Shown here piece by piece: positions 15,583-25,143 of a stretch of 64,000 bases of DNA. This DNA is from Sphingomonas sp. BK580. GTDB taxonomy: Bacteria; Pseudomonadota; Alphaproteobacteria; Sphingomonadales; Sphingomonadaceae. Numbering within the stretch: position 1 is the stretch's first letter; every line of letters begins with the position of its first letter. Below the pieces are notes generated by a model, which was given only the letters and a program-made list of their open reading frames with translations, searched no databases and was not told the origin of the DNA. The translations under genes were made by a program, and so were the position numbers. The stretch spans positions 1 through 64,000 of the forward strand of contig NZ_JACIAY010000014.1 in NCBI RefSeq assembly GCF_014194975.1, in the 5' to 3' direction.

Positions 15583-16701
15583 ATGAACCGGCTCGCGCCC
15601 GACGAGCCCGACGCGCGCTTCATTCGCCGCGTGCTGTGGCTGGTGCTGATCGTCGCCGTACTGGCCGCGCTCTACTTCGCGCGGCATCTGCTGATCCTCG
15701 CCTTCGGCTCCATGCTGATCGCGATCATCATCCACGCCATCGCCGAGGTCTATGCCAGCCGCACCCGGCTGAGCGCGCGCGGCGCGATGGCGGCGGCGAT
15801 CGCCAGCGTGCTCGCCTTCCTGGCGCTGCTCGGCTGGCTGTTCGGCGTCGAGTTCCGCGCGCAGGTCAACACGTTGGTGGTCGCGCTGCCGGGCCTGCTG
15901 GGCCAGCTCCAGGCCTATATGTCGCAGAGCCCGGTGGGCGAGAAGGTGGCGGACGCGGTGCAGGCGGCGTTCGCGGGCAGCCGCGTCGCGCAGGATATCG
16001 GCGAGATCGTGCGCGGGGCGGGCGAGCTGCTGCTCAATGCCGTGCTGGTGTTGTTCGGCGCGATCTTCTTCGCGGTCGATCCCAAGATCTACGAGCGCGG
16101 CTTCCTGCTGCTGGTACCGCCCCCGAAACGCGCCGCGGTGGAGGACGCGCTCGGGGACGTCGCCTCGACGCTGCTGCTTTGGCTGCGCGCGCAGCTGATC
16201 CAGATGACCGCGATGGGCGCGATGGTCGGCATCGGCCTGTGGATCGCGGGCGTGCCCTCGCCGGCGCTGCTCGGGCTGCTCACCGGCCTGTCCGAGTTCA
16301 TCCCCTATGTCGGTCCGGTCGCGGCGATGCTGCCCGCGCTGGGACTCGCCGCGACCCGAGGCACCGACCAGCTCATCTGGGCCCTCGCGGTGTTCGCGGT
16401 GGTGCGCGTGGTGCAGACCAACTTCGTCACGCCCTTCGTCACCAGCCGGGTCGTCGCGATCCCGCCCGCGCTCAGCCTGTTCGCGATCATCGGGACGGGC
16501 GCGGTGTTCGGCCTGTTCGGCCTGTTCTTCTCGGGCGGCATCCTGGTCGTCGGCTTCACGCTGGTGCGCAGCCTCTACCTGCGCGAAGTGCTGGGCGAGG
16601 ACATCCCGCGCTCGCGCGAGCGCACGCTCTTCACCGCCAAGGGCACGCCGCGGCCGACGGCAGAGGATGAAGATTCGACATTAACGGAACGTCCGGATTA
16701 A
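15583..16701 (+). CDS. AI-2E family transporter / PerM-like permease, 372 aa
   Basis: The start is ATG 15583 (MNRLAPDEPD). Hydrophobic segments appear at residues about 18-55 (two close helices), 65-90 and 150-165. The conserved C-terminal half has four or five helices with the family signature GLLTGLSEFIPYVGPVAA and later GAVFGLFGLFFSGGILVVGF. Proteins of this family were named after TqsA, but most members are permeases of unknown or cation/proton-linked substrate, so quorum sensing should not be assumed. The stop codon lies inside the CtrA box of the next gene. Confidence 0.9.
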   Translation: MNRLAPDEPDARFIRRVLWLVLIVAVLAALYFARHLLILAFGSMLIAIIIHAIAEVYASRTRLSARGAMAAAIASVLAFLALLGWLFGVEFRAQVNTLVVALPGLLGQLQAYMSQSPVGEKVADAVQAAFAGSRVAQDIGEIVRGAGELLLNAVLVLFGAIFFAVDPKIYERGFLLLVPPPKRAAVEDALGDVASTLLLWLRAQLIQMTAMGAMVGIGLWIAGVPSPALLGLLTGLSEFIPYVGPVAAMLPALGLAATRGTDQLIWALAVFAVVRVVQTNFVTPFVTSRVVAIPPALSLFAIIGTGAVFGLFGLFFSGGILVVGFTLVRSLYLREVLGEDIPRSRERTLFTAKGTPRPTAEDEDSTLTERPD

Positions 16702-16713
16702 GTGTGAATTAAC
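16698..16713 (+). promoter_or_regulatory. CtrA binding box TTAA-N7-TTAAC
   Basis: The sequence TTAAGTGTGAATTAAC matches the canonical full CtrA site exactly. It overlaps the TAA stop of the permease gene and lies about 85 bp upstream of the ctrA start. This fits autoregulation as known in Caulobacter and other alphaproteobacteria. Confidence 0.85.
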
Positions 16714-16798
16714 CTTTCTGGTTCAGAAGCCATTGGGTATGAACGTAGCGAAGCGCGGGTGACACGGTCTACCGCGTTGACGAACCGGGGATTTGCCG

Positions 16799-17494
<696 letters not shown>

Positions 17495-17567
17495 GGTCTG
17501 ACGCTATCGGTTGAGGCGGCGGCCGTCGCACCGGAGGGTGTGGCGGCCGTTGTTCCGATGCTTGCCC

Positions 17568-17647
17568 GTGTTCCTGCGGACGCAGGAACCCAGCGCCGCG
17601 GATGCTGGCCCTCGTGGCACTGGGCTCCTGCGTTCGCAGGAGTACAC
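17568..17647. repeat. Dispersed intergenic palindrome, family A
   Basis: The arms GTGTTCCTGCGGACGCAGGA and TCCTGCGTTCGCAGGAGTA (then CAC) enclose ACCCAGCGC...GCACTGGGC. It lies between ctrA and the TonB receptor gene. Confidence 0.75.
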
Positions 17648-17745
17648 CCCGCCAACCCACTGTCGCATAACCGCAATCAAAACGTCATCGGCCCGACCCG
17701 GACCTAGTGCAGGCGCCCCCATTAACTTAGATGGGGGAAGAGACG

Positions 17746-20100
17746 ATGACCGCCAAGTTCATGCTGCTCGCCGGCGCCTCGTGCCTGTACGCCGCGCCCG
17801 CGCTGGCGCAGGACGCGCCGCCGCCGTCCACCGCCGCGACGATCGACCGCACCGCGCCCGAGCAGCCGACCGAGGGCGAGGACGTCGTCGTGCTCGGCTT
17901 CGGCCAGAGCCGACAGGTGCAGACGGTCACCTCGGCCGACCTCGAGCGGCTCACCCCCGGCACCTCGCCGCTCAAGGCGGTGGCCAAGCTGCCCGGCGTC
18001 AATTTCCAGTCGGCCGACGCGTTCGGCGCGTACGAGTGGTCGACCCGCATCTCGCTGCGCGGCTTCAACCAGAACCAGCTCGGCTTCACGCTCGACGGCG
18101 TGCCGCTCGGCGACATGAGCTACGGCAACGTCAACGGCCTCCATATCAGTCGCGCGATCATCTCCGAGAATATCGCCAGCACCACCGTGGCGCAGGGCGC
18201 TGGCGCGCTCGGCACCGCCTCGACCAGCAATCTCGGCGGCACGCTCCAGTTCGTCAGCCGCGCGCCGTCGGACACCGCCGACCTCGTCGCCTCGGGCACC
18301 TACGGCAGCGACCAAACCTATCGCGCCTTCGTCCGCGCCGAGTCGGGCGATCTGGGCGGCGGGCTCAAGGGCTATATCAGCTACGGCTTCCTCAAGACCG
18401 ACAAGTGGAAGGGCTTCGGCGAGCAGCGCCAGCACCAGGCCAACGCCAAGGTGGTGAAGGAGGTCGGCGAGCACGGCAAGATCACCGCCTTCCTCAACTT
18501 CTCCGACCGGCGCGAGAACGATTACCAGGACCTCAGCCTCGACATCATTCGCCGCCGCGGGCTGAACAACGACAATATCTCGAACGACTATCCGCTCGCG
18601 CTCCAGCTCGCACAGATCGCGCAGAACCAGGCCGCGCGTGCGGCCAGCGCCACCGCGGCGCTGCCCTATCCGGGCGTCGGCCTCGCCTTCCCGGCGGGGA
18701 TCGGCACGCTCGATGACGTCTATTACGACGCCGCCGGCCTGCGCCGCGACTGGCTCGGCGGCGTGACCTTCGAGGCGCAGCTGCTGCCGCAGCTGTCGGT
18801 CGTGTCGACGAGCTACATCCATCGCAACAAGGGCCAGGGCTCGTGGATCACGCCCTATCAGCCCACGCCCGCGGGCGCGCCGAACGCCGACGGCACGCCG
18901 ATCACCAACGGCTCGGCGCTGTCGTTCCGCACCACCGAATATCGCATCATGCGCGCCGGCAACTTCACCAACGCCGCGCTCGAGCTGGGCGCCAACCGCT
19001 TCGAGGTCGGCGCCTGGTATGAGAGCAACGCGTTCGATCAGGCACGCCGCTTCTACGGCATGGCCGACGGTACGACCGCCAATCGCAGCGCGCTCGACTA
19101 TCAGGAGAACCCGTTCTTCACGCAATGGGCGGGCAACTACGACACCGAGACGTTGCAATACCACGTCGCCGACACGCTCCAGCTCGGCCGCCTGACGATC
19201 AACGCGGGCTGGAAGGGCATGCGCGTCGAGAACAAGGCCAACCTGCTCACCGGCGTGCTGGTGGCGGGGAAGATCGAGTCGAGGGACTGGTTCCTGCCGC
19301 AGGCCGGCGCGGTCTTCGCGCTGGGCGGCGGCGCCGAGCTGTTCGCCAGCTACACCGAGAACATGCGCGCCTTCGTGTCGGGAACGGCGGGGCCCTTCGG
19401 CACGACCCAGGTCGGCTTCGACGCGATCCGCTCGCGCATCAAGCCCGAGACGTCGAAGACCGCCGAGGGCGGCGTGCGCCTGCGCGCCGGCGGGCTCCAG
19501 CTCTCCGCGGTGGGCTATTACATCGACTTCAACGACCGGCTGCTCACCTTCCAGAACGGCTCCGGCATCCAGGGCAACCCGCCGACGCTCAACAACGCCG
19601 GCGGGGTGGAGAGCTACGGCGGCGAAGTCTCGGCCTTCTACCGCGTGGTCCAGCCGCTCAGCCTGTTCGCCAGCTACAGCTACAACAAGGCGACCTACCA
19701 GGACGACGTGGTCAATGCCGCGGGCACGGTGCTGACCGCGACCGCCGGCAAGACCGTGGTCGACACGCCCGAGCACATGGCCAAGGGCGAGATCGTGTAC
19801 GACGACAGCCGCTTCTTCGGCCGCATCGGCGCGGATTACATGGCGAAGCGCTACTTCACCTACCTCAACGACCAGTCGGTCGGCGCGCGCGTGCTGGTGG
19901 ACGCCAGCATCGGCGTGCGCTTCGGCGAGAACATGGGCTTCTTCCGCGGCTTCGCGCTGGAGGGCAGCGTCACCAACCTGACCGACAAGAAATATGTCTC
20001 GACGATCGGCAGCAACGGCTACACCGCCAGCGGCGACAACCAGACGCTGCTCGCCGGCGCGCCGCGCCAGTTCTTCGTCACGCTGCGACGCGGGTTCTGA
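17746..20100 (+). CDS. TonB-dependent outer-membrane receptor, 784 aa
   Basis: The start is ATG 17746 (MTAKFMLLAGASCLYAAPAL, a signal peptide cleaved near ALAQ), with GGGGGAAGAG just upstream; ATG 17731 has none. The plug domain at about 45-165 contains LKAVAKLPGVNFQSAD, ISLRGFNQNQLGFTLDGVPL and NLGGTLQFVS. A 22-strand-type barrel follows, with many aromatic/Asp strand ends. The last residues RQFFVTLRRGF end in the C-terminal Phe used for barrel assembly. A short TonB-box-like acidic/Val stretch (EDVVVLGFG) precedes the plug. The barrel end shows SVTNLTDKKYVSTIGSNGYT, common in sphingomonad receptors of unknown ligand. No substrate enzyme lies nearby and no Fur box is visible. Confidence 0.94.
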   Translation: MTAKFMLLAGASCLYAAPALAQDAPPPSTAATIDRTAPEQPTEGEDVVVLGFGQSRQVQTVTSADLERLTPGTSPLKAVAKLPGVNFQSADAFGAYEWSTRISLRGFNQNQLGFTLDGVPLGDMSYGNVNGLHISRAIISENIASTTVAQGAGALGTASTSNLGGTLQFVSRAPSDTADLVASGTYGSDQTYRAFVRAESGDLGGGLKGYISYGFLKTDKWKGFGEQRQHQANAKVVKEVGEHGKITAFLNFSDRRENDYQDLSLDIIRRRGLNNDNISNDYPLALQLAQIAQNQAARAASATAALPYPGVGLAFPAGIGTLDDVYYDAAGLRRDWLGGVTFEAQLLPQLSVVSTSYIHRNKGQGSWITPYQPTPAGAPNADGTPITNGSALSFRTTEYRIMRAGNFTNAALELGANRFEVGAWYESNAFDQARRFYGMADGTTANRSALDYQENPFFTQWAGNYDTETLQYHVADTLQLGRLTINAGWKGMRVENKANLLTGVLVAGKIESRDWFLPQAGAVFALGGGAELFASYTENMRAFVSGTAGPFGTTQVGFDAIRSRIKPETSKTAEGGVRLRAGGLQLSAVGYYIDFNDRLLTFQNGSGIQGNPPTLNNAGGVESYGGEVSAFYRVVQPLSLFASYSYNKATYQDDVVNAAGTVLTATAGKTVVDTPEHMAKGEIVYDDSRFFGRIGADYMAKRYFTYLNDQSVGARVLVDASIGVRFGENMGFFRGFALEGSVTNLTDKKYVSTIGSNGYTASGDNQTLLAGAPRQFFVTLRRGF

Positions 20101-20128
20101 GGGGGCGAGGGACGGGGAAGTAGGACGA

Positions 20129-20235
20129 GCTCTCCCTCCGCTCAAGGGGAGGGCCGGGGTGGTGCGTTCCCACGAACGCAGCGTTTGTGGAAGCGCCCCA
20201 CCCAACCCCTCCCCTGACGGGGAGGGGCTTTCCAC
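20129..20235. repeat. Dispersed intergenic palindrome, family C
   Basis: It runs from GAGCTCTCCCTCCGCTCA to CCCCTGACGGGGAGGGGCTT, with GGTGGTGCGTTCCCACGAA and GCGTTTGTGGAAGCGCC inside. It sits between two convergent genes and could also work as a bidirectional terminator. Confidence 0.6.
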
Positions 20236-20241
20236 CGAAGC

Positions 20242-21000
20242 TCAGATCCCGCCCGCCACCACCACGTGCCCCGCCGCCGCCAGCGCGGCGCCCAGGTCGG
20301 CCAGGCAGCGCTCCACCAGCGCCGCGTCGGGCGAGCGCACCACGAAATTGGCGCCGGTGCGGCCCTCGCGGAAGAAGGGGTAGCTGCCGATCGAGACGCC
20401 CTCGTGCGCCTTCTCGGCGTCGCCCAGCAGGTCGGCGACCTCGCTCTCCGCCACCCAGCAGCCGATCGTGCCGCTCACCACCGGGCGCCCGCCCTCGAGC
20501 GTGCCGGTGAGCGAGTCGAGCATCCCCGCGGTGATGTGCGGGACACCCGCCATGATGAAGATGTTCCCGATCCGGATCCCCGGCGCGCCCGAGACACGGT
20601 TCTCGATCAGCGTCGCGCCCTCCGGCACGCGCGCCATGCGCAGTCGGGCCGCGGTGATGCCGCCGCGGGTGGCGTAATAATGCTCCAGCACCGCCACCGC
20701 GTCGGGGTGATGGACCACGCCGACACCCAGCGCCGCCGCGATCGAGTCCACCGTGATATCGTCGTGCGTCGGCCCGATGCCGCCGGTGGTGAAGAGATAG
20801 TCGTTGCGCGCGCGCAGCTGGTTGACCGCCTCGACGATCGCGTCCTCGCGGTCGCCCACCACGCGCACCTCGGCGAGGCGGATGCCCTGGACGTTGAGCC
20901 AGCTGGCCAGCTGGGCGATGTTCTTGTCCTGCGTGCGACCGGAGAGGATCTCGTCGCCGATGACGACGAGCGCCGCGGTCCAGATGCGTTCGGTCTCCAT
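20242..21000 (-). CDS. CinA-type molybdopterin-binding domain protein, 252 aa
   Basis: The MoaB/Mog-like fold occupies nearly the whole protein: LVVIGDEILSGRTQDKN, VRVVGD, the FTTGGIGPTHDDIT loop, RMARVPEGATLIENRVSGAP and FIMAGVPHI. It corresponds to the N-terminal half of competence/damage-inducible CinA. The C-terminal amidase (PncC-like) domain is absent, as in the stand-alone form found in many alphaproteobacteria. Relatives hydrolyse ADP-ribose or bind molybdopterin; which applies here is open. It is divergent from map, 52 bp apart. Confidence 0.9.
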   Translation of the reverse strand: METERIWTAALVVIGDEILSGRTQDKNIAQLASWLNVQGIRLAEVRVVGDREDAIVEAVNQLRARNDYLFTTGGIGPTHDDITVDSIAAALGVGVVHHPDAVAVLEHYYATRGGITAARLRMARVPEGATLIENRVSGAPGIRIGNIFIMAGVPHITAGMLDSLTGTLEGGRPVVSGTIGCWVAESEVADLLGDAEKAHEGVSIGSYPFFREGRTGANFVVRSPDAALVERCLADLGAALAAAGHVVVAGGI

Positions 21001-21052
21001 AGCCGGCGGGCATAGCCTCGCATTCGCCCCCTCGCCACGCTATATCGCCGCG

Positions 21053-21877
21053 ATGACCGATTATGTCACCGTCACCAGCGACGCGCCGCACGGGCGCACC
21101 GGCGCGATCAAGCTGCACGGGCGCGATGCCTTCGACGGCATGCACAAGGCCGGGCGGCTCGCCGCCGAGACGCTCGACATGCTGGTGCCGCACATGGTGC
21201 CCGGCGTCACCACCGCGGCGCTCGACCGGCTGATCTACGACTTCATCCTGGCCGGCGGCGGCGTGCCCGCGACGCTCGGCTATCGCGGCTACGCGCATAG
21301 CACCTGCATCTCGATCAACCACGTCGTCTGCCACGGCATCCCCGCGGACAAGCCGCTGAAGTCGGGGGACATCGTCAACGTCGACGTGACCCCGATCGTG
21401 GACGGCTGGCACGGTGACTCGAGCCGCATGTACCTGATCGGCGACGTGCCGCTGAAGGCGAAGCGGCTGGTCGAGGTGACGTACGAGTGCCTCATGCTGG
21501 GGATCGAGCAGGCGCGTCCCGGCAACCACATGGGTGACGTGGCGCACGCGATCCAGCGCCACGCCGAGTCGAACCGCTACGGCGTGGTGCGCGACTTCTG
21601 CGGCCACGGCCTCGGCCGGCTGTTCCACGACGCACCCGAAGTGGTGCATGTCGGGCGGCCGGGGACGGGGGTGGAGCTGCGCCCCGGCATGATCTTCACG
21701 ATCGAGCCGATGATCAACATCGGCCGGCCCGACGTGAAGCTGCTGGAGGACGGCTGGACCGCGGTGACGCGCGACCGCTCGCTCTCGGCGCAGTTCGAGC
21801 ATTCGATCGGCATCACCGAGGACGGCTGCGAGATCTTCACCTGCTCGCCCGCCGGGCTGGACAAGCCGCCGTACTGA
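21053..21877 (+). CDS. map: Methionine aminopeptidase type I, 274 aa
   Basis: The enzyme removes N-terminal methionine from nascent proteins. The pita-bread fold metal ligands are all visible: VNVDVTPIVDGWHGDSS (two Asp), CGHGLGRLFH (His), FTIEPMI (Glu) and EHSIGITEDG (final Glu region). HSTCISINHVVCHGIP is the substrate His region. The start is ATG 21053. The N-terminal 20 residues before RDAFDGM are a normal type I extension. Confidence 0.97.
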   Translation: MTDYVTVTSDAPHGRTGAIKLHGRDAFDGMHKAGRLAAETLDMLVPHMVPGVTTAALDRLIYDFILAGGGVPATLGYRGYAHSTCISINHVVCHGIPADKPLKSGDIVNVDVTPIVDGWHGDSSRMYLIGDVPLKAKRLVEVTYECLMLGIEQARPGNHMGDVAHAIQRHAESNRYGVVRDFCGHGLGRLFHDAPEVVHVGRPGTGVELRPGMIFTIEPMINIGRPDVKLLEDGWTAVTRDRSLSAQFEHSIGITEDGCEIFTCSPAGLDKPPY

Positions 21878-21898
21878 CCGGCGAGCCGGCGGCGGGAT

Positions 21899-21930
21899 CG
21901 ATCCTCCCCCGCAAGGGCAGGATGAGGAGT
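21899..21930. repeat. Short palindrome related to family C
   Basis: The sequence GATCCTCCCCCGCAAGGGCA followed by GGATGAGG is an isolated end unit of the larger repeats. It lies between convergent map and the CAP lipoprotein gene. Confidence 0.45.
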
Positions 21931-21934
21931 CGCG

Positions 21935-23023
21935 TTACGGCACGATCCGGAAGGTGTAGCTGTAGCTCTGCGCCTGACCGCGCACCGAGACGTCGGCGAT
22001 CGTCACCGTATAGGTGACCCCGTTGGCCAGCCCCGCCACCGCGAACTGGATATTGTTGGGCACGCCGTAACCGGTGTTGTCGAAGCTGATGTTCGACACC
22101 GTCAGCGCCGTGTCGCCGTTCGCCACCCGCACCGTCGCCTTCGAGAAATCGACCTGCGCGTTGGCGCCGCCGCGCCGCGTCGTGTCGGCGATCACCGAGA
22201 ACGACAACAGTGCGGCGGGATCGAAATAGCGCGCCGGATACTCGCCGTACGGATAGGCTACGTACGGCGGCAGCCCGCCCGGTACCGTGACTCCGCCGTT
22301 GAACGCGACCACCTTCATCGCCGCCGCGTCGGTGCGGCTGCCGTCGGCGAGCACCTGCGCGACGCGACCGTAGCTGATCTTGCCCAGGAAGGGGTCGAGC
22401 ATCCAGCGGCGGTGGCCGACGTTGTTGGCGACCAGGTTGGTCGTCTCGGTGAGCCAGCCGCCGAGGTACATGTCCTCGGTGTAGTAAGCGAGATAGGGCG
22501 AGATCAGGCCGCCGTAGAGGTTGCTCGTTCCCGCACCGGTCGAGCCGGTGTCGGTGTAGCATTTCCAGTCGGCGGGGGGCGTGTGGGTGAGCTGGCCGTT
22601 GGCCGCCATCATCAGCGCCGCCTGGGTCGCCTGCTCGTCGTCGGCGCTGGAATAGCCTACCGCGGGCAGGCGGTGGAGCGCGCGGATCGCGTTGAGCCGC
22701 GCGAGCACGTCGGCGCGCACGCTATCGGCCAGCACGCCCGCGCGGCAATTGGGCACATCGGGCTGAGTGGTGAAAAGGGCCGCGGCGCGCGCCGCCCAGC
22801 TGCCGGTCGCCGCGGCGGACGAGGGATCGACCGCGACCGGCGTGGGGGTCGGAGTCGGCTGCGGCGCGGGGCTGGGCGTCGGCGAGGGGGCGGGAGCCGG
22901 CGTCACCACCACGGCGGCGGGAGTGCTCGCCGTGCCGCCGCCACCACCATCGCCGCCGCAGCCGCCGAGCAGCAGCGAGAAGGACGACACGCCGAGGATC
23001 CAGGACGACCGGAAGATACGCAT
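21935..23023 (-). CDS. CAP-domain lipoprotein, 362 aa
   Basis: The signal peptide ends in the lipobox LLLGGC (Cys near residue 22). A Gly run and a Pro/Thr/Ala linker (APSPTPSPAPQPTPTPTP) follow, then a CAP/SCP domain from about residue 95: RLNAIRALHRLPAVGYSS, a long region with YLGGWLTETTNLVANNVGHR, and DPFLGKISYGRV. A C-terminal beta-rich domain follows (about 270-362). It is anchored in the envelope with the CAP domain held away from the membrane. Function is unknown. It is divergent from glnB, and the two may share control elements. Confidence 0.87.
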   Translation of the reverse strand: MRIFRSSWILGVSSFSLLLGGCGGDGGGGGTASTPAAVVVTPAPAPSPTPSPAPQPTPTPTPVAVDPSSAAATGSWAARAAALFTTQPDVPNCRAGVLADSVRADVLARLNAIRALHRLPAVGYSSADDEQATQAALMMAANGQLTHTPPADWKCYTDTGSTGAGTSNLYGGLISPYLAYYTEDMYLGGWLTETTNLVANNVGHRRWMLDPFLGKISYGRVAQVLADGSRTDAAAMKVVAFNGGVTVPGGLPPYVAYPYGEYPARYFDPAALLSFSVIADTTRRGGANAQVDFSKATVRVANGDTALTVSNISFDNTGYGVPNNIQFAVAGLANGVTYTVTIADVSVRGQAQSYSYTFRIVP

Positions 23024-23096
23024 ACCGCCCTATAAATCCGCGACTTTTAACAAATTGGCCAGTGGCTTGTTGCTCAAAGCGGCGGCACCCCTTGGT

Positions 23097-23121
23097 CGGC
23101 TGCCCGCTTTTCGGGCAGCCG
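23097..23121. promoter_or_regulatory. Perfect 10-bp stem hairpin between divergent genes
   Basis: CGGCTGCCCG-CTTTT-CGGGCAGCCG. It lacks a following T run and lies upstream of both the CAP lipoprotein gene and glnB. It could be an activator or protein site, or an RNA hairpin in a leader. Confidence 0.5.
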
Positions 23122-23172
23122 CACCGCCCGTCCGGCCGGTCGCCGCGCTGGGTTGCCCTCAGCGTCCGCGGC

Positions 23173-23187
23173 TGGCACGGTCGGTGC
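23173..23187 (+). promoter_or_regulatory. Sigma-54 (-24/-12) promoter of glnB
   Basis: TGGCACG-GTCG-GTGC has the GG and GC dinucleotides exactly 12 bp apart. It matches the consensus except G for T at the first base of the -12 element. Transcription would begin near 23199, about 40 bp before the glnB GTG. Nitrogen control of glnBA through NtrC/RpoN is well known in proteobacteria. Confidence 0.75.
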
Positions 23188-23238
23188 AAGGTACCTCGCG
23201 GGGTATCGGTCTTTCATCCGAGGTGGGGCGTCAATCGC

Positions 23239-23577
23239 GTGAAGAAGATCGAGGCGATCATCAAGCCGTTCAAGCTGGATGAGGTGAAGGAGGCGCTGCA
23301 CGAGATCGGCGTCAGCGGCATTACCGTGACCGAGGCCAAGGGCTTCGGCCGGCAGAAGGGCCATACCGAGCTGTATCGCGGCGCCGAATATGTCGTCGAC
23401 TTCCTGCCCAAGGTGAAGCTCGAGGTGGTCGTCGAGGACGGTCTCGCCGAGCGCGTGGTCGAGGCGATCGCCACCGCGGCGCAGACCGGCCGGATCGGCG
23501 ACGGCAAGATCTTCGTGATCCCGGTCGAGACCGCGCTGCGCATCCGCACCGGCGAGCGCGACAACGACGCGATCTGA
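23239..23577 (+). CDS. glnB: Nitrogen regulatory protein P-II, 112 aa
   Basis: P-II senses 2-oxoglutarate, ATP/ADP and, through uridylylation, glutamine; it controls glutamine synthetase adenylylation and NtrBC. The start is GTG 23239, giving the classic (M)KKIEAIIKPFKLDEVKEAL. AGGTGGGG lies 10 bp upstream. The T-loop GRQKGHTELYRGAEYVVDF carries the uridylylated Tyr51, and the C-terminus GDGKIFVIPVE..IRIRTGE is normal. Length is exactly typical. It precedes glnA by 90 bp as in other alphaproteobacteria. Confidence 0.97.
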   Translation: MKKIEAIIKPFKLDEVKEALHEIGVSGITVTEAKGFGRQKGHTELYRGAEYVVDFLPKVKLEVVVEDGLAERVVEAIATAAQTGRIGDGKIFVIPVETALRIRTGERDNDAI

Positions 23578-23667
23578 CCTGCCCGTCGTCCCCGCGCGTC
23601 GGGACGTCCCTGTTACCGCGCGCCCCGGCAACGTTCGGGGAGCGCACCTGCGAGAGAGAGAAGCATC

Positions 23668-25080
23668 ATGGCGAACACGGCCGCAGACGTTCTGCAGAAG
23701 ATCAAGGACGAGGAGATCGAGTGGGTCGACCTGCGCTTCACCGACCCCAAGGGCAAGTGGCAGCACCTCACCATGGTCGCCTCGGTGATGGGCGAGGACG
23801 AGTGGACCGACGGCCTGATGTTCGACGGGTCCTCGATCGCCGGCTGGAAGGCGATCAACGAGTCGGACATGATCCTCAAGCCCGACCTCGACGCGGTCTA
23901 CACCGATCCCTTCTCGGCGACGCCGATGCTGATCGTGTTCTGCGACATCGTCGAGCCGTCGACCGGCGAGGGCTATAGCCGCGACCCGCGCACCACCGCC
24001 AAGCGCGCCGAGGCCTATGTCGCCACCACCGGGATCGGCGACACCGTCTATGTCGGCCCCGAGGCCGAGTTCTTCATGTTCGACGACGTGCGCTTCGAGA
24101 CCAGCTACAACACCAGCTACTTCAAGATCGACGACATCGAGCTGCCGACCAACACCGGCCGCGAGTATGAGGGCGGCAACCTCGCGCACCGCCCGCGCGC
24201 CAAGGGCGGCTACTTCCCGGTCGCGCCGGTCGACTCGGCGGTCGACATCCGCGGCGAGATGGTCTCGACCATGATCGAGATGGGCCTGCCGTGCGACAAG
24301 CACCACCATGAGGTGGCCGCGGCGCAGCACGAGCTGGGGCTGACCTTCGGCACGCTGACCACCACCGCCGATCGCATGCAGATCTACAAGTACGTCGTGC
24401 ACCAGGTCGCGCATGCCTATGGCAAGTCGGCCACCTTCATGCCCAAGCCGATCAAGGAAGATAACGGCTCGGGCATGCACACGCACTTCTCGATCTGGAA
24501 CGGCAAGGAGCCGCTGTTCGCGGGCAACGGCTATGCCGGCCTGTCCGACACCTGCCTCTATTTCATCGGCGGCATCATCAAGCATGCCAAGGCGATCAAC
24601 GCTTTCACCAACCCGACCACCAACAGCTACAAGCGGCTGGTGCCGGGCTACGAGGCGCCGGTGCTGCTCGCCTATTCGGCGCGCAACCGCTCGGCCTCGT
24701 GCCGCATCCCGTACGGCACCGGCCCGAAGAGCAAGCGCGTCGAGGTTCGCTTCCCCGACGCGATGGCGAACCCCTACCTGGCCTATGCCGCGCTGCTGAT
24801 GGCGGGTCTCGACGGGATCCAGAACAAGATCCACCCCGGCGAGGCGATGGACAAGAACCTGTACGACCTGCCGCCGGCCGAGCTGGCGCAGGTGCCGACG
24901 GTCTGCGCGTCGCTGCGCGAGGCGCTCGACTCGCTGATGGCCGATCACGACTTCCTGCTGAAGGGCGACGTGTTCACCAAGGACCAGATCGAGGCCTATG
25001 TCGAGCTGCAGTGGCAGGACGTGGCGCGCTGGGAGATGACCCCGAGCCCGGTCGAGTACGACATGTACTACAGCGCGTAA
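23668..25080 (+). CDS. glnA: Glutamine synthetase type I, 470 aa
   Basis: It makes glutamine from glutamate, ammonia and ATP as a dodecamer. The motifs FDGSSIAGWK, the metal-site EAEFFMFD, KPIKEDNGSGMHTHFSIW, NPTTNSYKRLVPGYEAP and the C-terminal KNLYDLPP (adenylylated Tyr near residue 398) mark the GSI-beta type regulated by adenylylation, in line with glnB next to it. A GAGAGAGAAG ribosome site precedes ATG 23668. A strong terminator follows. Confidence 0.98.
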   Translation: MANTAADVLQKIKDEEIEWVDLRFTDPKGKWQHLTMVASVMGEDEWTDGLMFDGSSIAGWKAINESDMILKPDLDAVYTDPFSATPMLIVFCDIVEPSTGEGYSRDPRTTAKRAEAYVATTGIGDTVYVGPEAEFFMFDDVRFETSYNTSYFKIDDIELPTNTGREYEGGNLAHRPRAKGGYFPVAPVDSAVDIRGEMVSTMIEMGLPCDKHHHEVAAAQHELGLTFGTLTTTADRMQIYKYVVHQVAHAYGKSATFMPKPIKEDNGSGMHTHFSIWNGKEPLFAGNGYAGLSDTCLYFIGGIIKHAKAINAFTNPTTNSYKRLVPGYEAPVLLAYSARNRSASCRIPYGTGPKSKRVEVRFPDAMANPYLAYAALLMAGLDGIQNKIHPGEAMDKNLYDLPPAELAQVPTVCASLREALDSLMADHDFLLKGDVFTKDQIEAYVELQWQDVARWEMTPSPVEYDMYYSA

Positions 25081-25100
25081 GCCACGCCGAGCGGCTGACG

Positions 25101-25140
25101 CGAGAAGGGCGCCCGGTGCGAACCGGGCGCCCTTTCTCGT
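25101..25140 (+). terminator. Rho-independent terminator after glnA
   Basis: The stem AAGGGCGCCCGGT - GCGA - ACCGGGCGCCCTT (13 bp, perfect) is followed by TCTCGTT. It starts 20 bp past the glnA stop. Confidence 0.9.
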
Positions 25141-25143
25141 TGA

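Noticed and set aside
15583..16701. Quorum-sensing role for the AI-2E family gene
   Set aside because: The family name is historical; no luxS or lsr genes are visible and most members transport other substrates.
17722..20235. Long minus-strand frame opposite the TonB receptor
   Set aside because: Val/Gly/Ala/Arg-rich antisense shadow with no recognisable start or motif.
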